A stretch of 9,106 bases of DNA from Candidatus Aminicenantota bacterium. GTDB taxonomy: Bacteria; Acidobacteriota; Aminicenantia; UBA2199. Position 1 is the first letter of the stretch. Each line of letters opens with the position of its first letter. The notes under the pieces were generated by a model. That model saw only the letters and a program-made list of their open reading frames with translations. It was not told where the DNA came from and made no database searches. A program made the translations under genes and the position numbers. Location: NCBI GenBank assembly GCA_023137075.1, contig JAGLQA010000464.1, forward strand, positions 1 through 9,106, in the 5' to 3' direction. Shown in pieces: positions 5,973-9,106 of the stretch.

Positions 5973-6455
5973 TTAGAACTTATAACCGATTTTACGTAAG
6001 AAATCTTTCCGTTCGGCGATGTCCGCCTCGGCTTCGATGCCCTTAGAAGGCAGTCCGTCGATGACGCCCATAATCCCACGGCCTAAGTCCGTTTTTGCGA
6101 TAATAACCTCTAAGGGATTGGCCGTGGCGCAGTAGATGCGGCAAACTTCCGGCACCTGCTTGATAATGGGCAGCACATTGATGGGGAAAGCATCTTTCAG
6201 GAAGATAATGAATGTGTGACCGGCAGACAGGTTCATCGCGTTTTCACGGGCGAGTTTAATCAACGCTTCATCCGTACCGCTCCATCTAATCAGACATTTT
6301 TGCGATGCTTCGCAAAAGGCCAGGCCGAATTTGATATTTGGGACGGTGTTAATTAAGGCTTCATGGACATCTTCAACGGTTTTGATAAAATGGGAATGCC
6401 CCAGGATTAAGTTTAGTTCCCCTGGATTATTGATTTTGATAACTTCTAATTCCAT
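5973..6455 (-). CDS. Adenosine-specific kinase (DUF355 family)
   Basis: The 160-residue product closely follows the DUF355/adenosine-specific kinase family, whose studied archaeal member (Pyrobaculum PAE2307) binds adenosine and AMP. Conserved segments: LGHSHFIKTVEDVHEAL (18-34), KFGLAFCEAS (42-51), AGHTFIIFLKDAFPINVLP (78-96), EVCRIYCATANP (103-114), GRGIMGVIDG (125-134) and the C-terminal RKDFLRKIGYKF. Length is typical and nothing is missing. The cytoplasmic role is probably nucleoside handling or salvage, but physiology is poorly established. Start ATG 6455 has an almost ideal GGAGGTGAT ribosome-binding site, suggesting strong translation. It is 94 bp from the transporter gene upstream and followed by the independent toxin-antitoxin unit, so it may be a single-gene unit or the tail of the moxR operon. 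Confidence 0.92.
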   Translation of the reverse strand: MELEVIKINNPGELNLILGHSHFIKTVEDVHEALINTVPNIKFGLAFCEASQKCLIRWSGTDEALIKLARENAMNLSAGHTFIIFLKDAFPINVLPIIKQVPEVCRIYCATANPLEVIIAKTDLGRGIMGVIDGLPSKGIEAEADIAERKDFLRKIGYKF

Positions 6456-6482
6456 ATAATCACCTCCAAAAGTTATTTTTAA

Positions 6483-6511
6483 TTTTTAACATAATTGGAT
6501 TATTATTGCAA
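6483..6511 (-). promoter_or_regulatory. Possible promoter for the adenosine-specific kinase gene
   Basis: A TTGCAA (6506-6511) lies 17 bp from TAAAAA (6483-6488), which has an upstream TGT like an extended -10. Each hexamer matches consensus at 4 of 6. The surrounding sequence is very AT-rich, so chance is possible. Confidence 0.3.
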
Positions 6512-6549
6512 CCCCGCGACGGCTTCGGGTTAAAATTTCCATGATTGTA

Positions 6550-7443
6550 CTAATTTGTTAGGACCAGCACCGAACCGGTAAAGGCTAATATGGTCGCTGC
6601 CATTCGTCTGAGAGTAAAAGGCTCTTTGAGCCACAGGGAGGCCAAAATCACGATAAAAATGGTATTGGTCTGGTTTAAAATGGCAGCAGAAGTGACATCC
6701 GTTAGTTTGAAACCAGCTATCCAGGTAGTCATGGAGAAAAGGTTGCCAAACATGGTCCCGGGAAACGCATGCCGCCAATTACGGCGCTGCCACAGCGAAG
6801 CGAGCATCCGGTTGCGATCTTTATCTGCCAATATGAAAATCAATAATACCACCAGGGCAGCCAGCAGCCGGACTTCAGAAACCCATAATACCGAGGTCTT
6901 TTTAAGCACCGGTTTCATAAACATAATACCCACAGCCATAAAGAACATCGCGCCTGCGCCTATCAGGATGCCTGAGACAATATTTTTAACCGGGATATTG
7001 GTTTGTTTCACTTTTAATGCAGCCACCAGAACGGCAGCAATAACCAGGAATGCCCCCGCGATCTGGGTAGGGCTCAGGTTGTTAAATAATACCAACCAGG
7101 ATAAGCCCATTACCATGGGGCTGTACAGGCATTCCACGATGGCGGCCAGGCCGGCGCCAAGTAGATTTAGAGATTTGAAAAACAGAGAATCGGCTACTGA
7201 AATCCCCAGGATACCGCTTCCGACCACCAGCAACCAATCCGTTCCTGTCACGTTAGCCGGAAATAATGAGTCGCCGGTCAACCACATGACCGGCAGTAGG
7301 AGAACAGCTACAACTGCCGTTTTATAGAAGTTCAGGGCAGCGGGCCGGATGGTTTCTCCCGCACGTTTAAAAAAAATGACGGCAACTGCCCACAGCAGGG
7401 CGCTGGACAGGGCAAAAAGTTTTCCAATCAGGTCTGCGGGCAA
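6550..7443 (-). CDS. EamA/DMT-superfamily membrane transporter
   Basis: The 297-residue integral membrane protein has about ten hydrophobic helices in two EamA repeats (about 5-142 and 155-296), the standard drug/metabolite transporter layout with both ends predicted in the cytoplasm. Family-like features include the N-terminal GKLFALSSALLWAVAVIF, the ECLYSPM segment (104-110) at the end of repeat 1, and the closing WLKEPFTLRR (271-280) followed by a last helix. A basic loop (KDRNRMLASLWQRRNWR, 208-224) divides helices in the second half. Substrate cannot be told; metabolite or amino-acid export is usual for the family. The start is TTG 7443, supported by AGGAG 5 bp upstream and by the first helix beginning at once; the next in-frame Met is deep inside. 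It lies 88 bp after the Lys-rich membrane protein and may share the moxR transcript. Confidence 0.9.
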   Translation of the reverse strand: MPADLIGKLFALSSALLWAVAVIFFKRAGETIRPAALNFYKTAVVAVLLLPVMWLTGDSLFPANVTGTDWLLVVGSGILGISVADSLFFKSLNLLGAGLAAIVECLYSPMVMGLSWLVLFNNLSPTQIAGAFLVIAAVLVAALKVKQTNIPVKNIVSGILIGAGAMFFMAVGIMFMKPVLKKTSVLWVSEVRLLAALVVLLIFILADKDRNRMLASLWQRRNWRHAFPGTMFGNLFSMTTWIAGFKLTDVTSAAILNQTNTIFIVILASLWLKEPFTLRRMAATILAFTGSVLVLTN

Positions 7444-7448
7444 AACGA

Positions 7449-7453
7449 CTCCT
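7449..7453 (-). promoter_or_regulatory. Ribosome-binding site supporting a TTG start of the EamA gene
   Basis: AGGAG (inside AGAGGAG) is 5 bp before TTG 7443. No ATG or GTG is available nearby in frame without losing the first membrane helix, so TTG is the likely start. Confidence 0.6.
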
Positions 7454-7531
7454 CTGGCTGTAAAAATCGGTTTTTTTATTGGAAATAAACGGTTAGGTTC
7501 GGATTTCCGGGAAAGATAGCATCTATGTCTT

Positions 7532-7999
7532 TCAGTTTAATTGTTTTTCACTGATGATTTTACCGTTTTTAACGATGATTAAGTAGTCTTTTTCTTTCTT
7601 TTTTATTTCCGAGAGCAGAACGTTGATTTCTTCATCCCGGAACTCATTTGAAATTCGTATTGCGGCATATCGTGCCATTTTTTTAAAGTCCACATCTTTT
7701 TTGTTTCCGCTAACCGTTTCAATGTCAAAGGTGAGTATGACTTTATTCTCCTCCGGAAGGGCTTTAATTTCTTTTATGGTGTAGCTTTTTACCAAATAAT
7801 CGACCGCCTTCAACATCAATTTCTCTTTATCCGGGGGTTTTTTGTCGCCGCCTAACACCAGGATTGCCGCAATAATTGCAATCAAGCCCAGTCCGGCGGC
7901 TACGGCATAAATCATCTTATTCGATTGACCGCGACTGCCCCTGCGCAACGTTTTTTTTAATTCTTTTCTAAATTTTTGCTTCTTCTTTTTTTTCACCAT
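7532..7999 (-). CDS. Small Lys-rich single-pass membrane protein of unknown function
   Basis: The 155-residue protein matches no family I recognise. Residues 2-28 are extremely basic (MVKKKKKQKFRKELKKTLRR, then GSRGQSNK). A single hydrophobic helix follows (about 29-50, YAVAAGLGLIAIIAAILVLG) and then a roughly 100-residue domain with predicted mixed helix/strand (LMLKAVDYLVKSYTIKEIKALPEENKVILTF..., then YLIIVKNGKIISEK). The positive-inside rule puts the basic tail in the cytoplasm and the C-terminal domain outside. An upstream GTG (8005) would add two residues, but AGGTGA is correctly spaced (6 bp) only for ATG 7999. The gene starts 32 bp after moxR and is almost certainly co-transcribed with it. 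MoxR ATPases often act on membrane or VWA-domain partners, so this could be its client; that is inference. Confidence 0.82.
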   Translation of the reverse strand: MVKKKKKQKFRKELKKTLRRGSRGQSNKMIYAVAAGLGLIAIIAAILVLGGDKKPPDKEKLMLKAVDYLVKSYTIKEIKALPEENKVILTFDIETVSGNKKDVDFKKMARYAAIRISNEFRDEEINVLLSEIKKKEKDYLIIVKNGKIISEKQLN

Positions 8000-8004
8000 T
8001 TTCA

Positions 8005-8011
8005 CTCACCT
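8005..8011 (-). promoter_or_regulatory. Ribosome-binding site selecting ATG 7999
   Basis: AGGTGAG overlaps the alternative GTG codon at 8005, which would leave almost no spacer for that start. ATG 7999 has a normal 6-bp spacer after AGGTGA, so it is the better start for the Lys-rich membrane protein. Confidence 0.55.
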
Positions 8012-8031
8012 GTTTTGATAAAATCCCCTCT

Positions 8032-9021
8032 TTACGGCACCTCGATGTTGTTAAATATTTCCGTGATAATGTCGTCGGTGGTTAACTCTTCCGCTTCCGC
8101 TTCATAAGAAAGAATGATGCGATGCCGCAATACATCCCGGCCGATTGTTTTGATATCTTCCGGGGTTACGTACCCTCTTCTCCGGACAAAGGCCATGGCT
8201 TTGGCGGTTTCCGTCAGATAGATCGAGGCCCTGGGGGAGGCCCCGAACTGGATCAGGTTTTTGAGTTTACTCAGGCCGGCTGCTTCAGGAAAGCGGGTTG
8301 CGAATACGATATTGACAATGTACTCTTTTATTTTGTCATCTATATAGACCATTTTATAAGACTTATTAATCCTGGAAATATCTTCTTTCGAACACACTTT
8401 CCCGACCACCGGCGGAAGTGGAGAGGTCGCGCGGTTGACAATCGCCATTTCTTCTTCCTTCGACGGATAGGTGATTTTTACTTTGAGCAGAAACCGGTCG
8501 ATTTGCGCTTCGGGAAGGGGGTAGGTGCCTTCCTGTTCGATGGGGTTCTGGGTGGCCATAACCATAAAGGGAGGCGCGATAATATGGCTTTCTTCCCCGA
8601 TGGTTACCTGGAGTTCCTGCATTGCTTCCAATAAGGCGCTCTGCACTTTTGCCGGGGCCCGGTTGATCTCGTCGGCCAGCAATAGGTGGGTAAAAATCGG
8701 TCCCTTCCGCGTATAGAAATCCGATGTTTTGGGATTAAAAACCAGGGTACCGGTTAAATCGGCAGGTAATAGATCGGGGGTAAATTGAATCCGGCAAAAA
8801 TCCAGGTCCAGCACCTTTGACAGGGTCTTGACCGCCAGGGTTTTCGCCAGGCCGGGAACACCTTCCAGCAAAATGTGTCCCGAGGTTAACAGGGCAATCA
8901 TCATCCTTTCTAAAAGAGACCGCTGCCCCACAATCACCTTTTCCATTTCAGTTAATATGCGTTCGATTGTCTGGCTTTCTTCGCCTATCTTTTCATTGAT
9001 AAACGCTAAATCTTGTTCCAT
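8032..9021 (-). CDS. MoxR-family AAA+ ATPase
   Basis: The 329-residue protein is a full-length MoxR-type AAA+ ATPase, a chaperone-like family that remodels or matures protein complexes, often with VWA-domain partners. Visible motifs: Walker A GVPGLAKT (54-61), Walker B LLLADEIN (113-120), the MoxR-typical NRAPAKVQSALLEAMQE (120-136), sensor 1 ATQNP (156-160), EAQIDRF with the likely Arg finger R176, and sensor 2 GASPRAS (260-266). A C-terminal lid domain with RRRGYVTPEDI follows. Start ATG 9021 has AGGAGA 6 bp upstream, and a strong promoter lies directly before it, so this gene heads its operon. In many genomes moxR is followed by a DUF58 gene and then a VWA or transglutaminase gene. Here it is followed by a Lys-rich membrane protein and an EamA transporter, so the usual neighbours are missing on this side. 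Confidence 0.95.
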   Translation of the reverse strand: MEQDLAFINEKIGEESQTIERILTEMEKVIVGQRSLLERMMIALLTSGHILLEGVPGLAKTLAVKTLSKVLDLDFCRIQFTPDLLPADLTGTLVFNPKTSDFYTRKGPIFTHLLLADEINRAPAKVQSALLEAMQELQVTIGEESHIIAPPFMVMATQNPIEQEGTYPLPEAQIDRFLLKVKITYPSKEEEMAIVNRATSPLPPVVGKVCSKEDISRINKSYKMVYIDDKIKEYIVNIVFATRFPEAAGLSKLKNLIQFGASPRASIYLTETAKAMAFVRRRGYVTPEDIKTIGRDVLRHRIILSYEAEAEELTTDDIITEIFNNIEVP

Positions 9022-9056
9022 GGTTATCTCCTAACATACGTACTACCTGATAATTG

Positions 9057-9086
9057 ATTATACCATGAATAAATCTCCATTATCAA
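9057..9086 (-). promoter_or_regulatory. Sigma70-type promoter of the moxR operon
   Basis: TTGATA (9081-9086) and a perfect TATAAT (9057-9062) are separated by 18 bp, and a TGG directly before the -10 gives an extended -10. Predicted start is near 9050, about 30 bp before the moxR ATG. The remaining 9087-9106 is too short to judge. Confidence 0.75.
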
Positions 9087-9106
9087 CCCCGGCCCGGAAT
9101 TGTCGG

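Noticed and set aside
5765..6079. Minus-strand open frame bridging the kinase end and the antitoxin start
   Set aside because: It overlaps the kinase in another frame and runs through the toxin-antitoxin promoter; no family features.
6510..6531. Inverted repeat AACCC/GGGTT after the EamA gene as a terminator
   Set aside because: The stem is only about 5 bp with a 12-base loop, and no T-run follows on the minus strand.
6590..7327. Long plus-strand open frame (245 codons) opposite the EamA gene
   Set aside because: It is antisense to a clear transporter, rich in Arg/Thr/Ala without a recognisable fold, and has no ribosome-binding site; a shadow of the real gene. The same holds for plus-strand frames at 969-1343, 4343-4981 and 8122-8716.

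Overview
All genes in this 9.1 kb window read leftward (minus strand). Several features suggest a bacterium: strong AGGAGGT-type Shine-Dalgarno sequences, sigma70-type promoters (one a perfect TTGACA-N17-TATAAT), a bacterial rlmN, a type II toxin-antitoxin pair and a MoxR ATPase. The ribosome-binding sites, TTG start use and gene content look most like a Bacillota (Clostridia-like) or similar anaerobic lineage. That assignment is an inference. TGA ends rlmN, the toxin gene and the Lys-rich membrane-protein gene, so the standard bacterial code applies.

In transcription order (right to left): (1) 9106-6550: a well-formed promoter drives moxR, followed 32 bp later by a small Lys-rich single-pass membrane protein and, after 88 bp, an EamA/DMT-type transporter with a TTG start. 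(2) 6455-5973: an adenosine-specific kinase (DUF355) gene with a near-ideal ribosome-binding site. (3) 5859-5262: a Phd/YefM antitoxin and RelE/YafQ-type toxin pair under a consensus promoter whose spacer holds a perfect palindrome, as expected for an autoregulated module. (4) 5168-2114: rlmN and a compact Ski2/Mtr4-like helicase, joined by a TGATG stop/start overlap. (5) 2066-1: two operator-like palindromes 22 bp apart, a secreted protein of unknown function, and a secreted protein with plant-type leucine-rich repeats (LRRs) that overlaps it by 11 bp and runs off the window edge.

The most striking observation is in the LRR gene. A single in-frame TGA (707-709) interrupts it in the fifth repeat, yet the same frame stays open for 235 more codons to the window edge, with nine further LRRs in perfect register. 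This is either a very recent nonsense mutation, a sequence error, or a readthrough codon. Other points of interest are the rlmN-helicase coupling, a moxR whose next genes are not the usual DUF58/VWA partners, and the paired palindromes upstream of the secreted-protein operon. I see no clearly new defence or mobile system; no rRNA, tRNA, CRISPR array or insertion sequence is visible.
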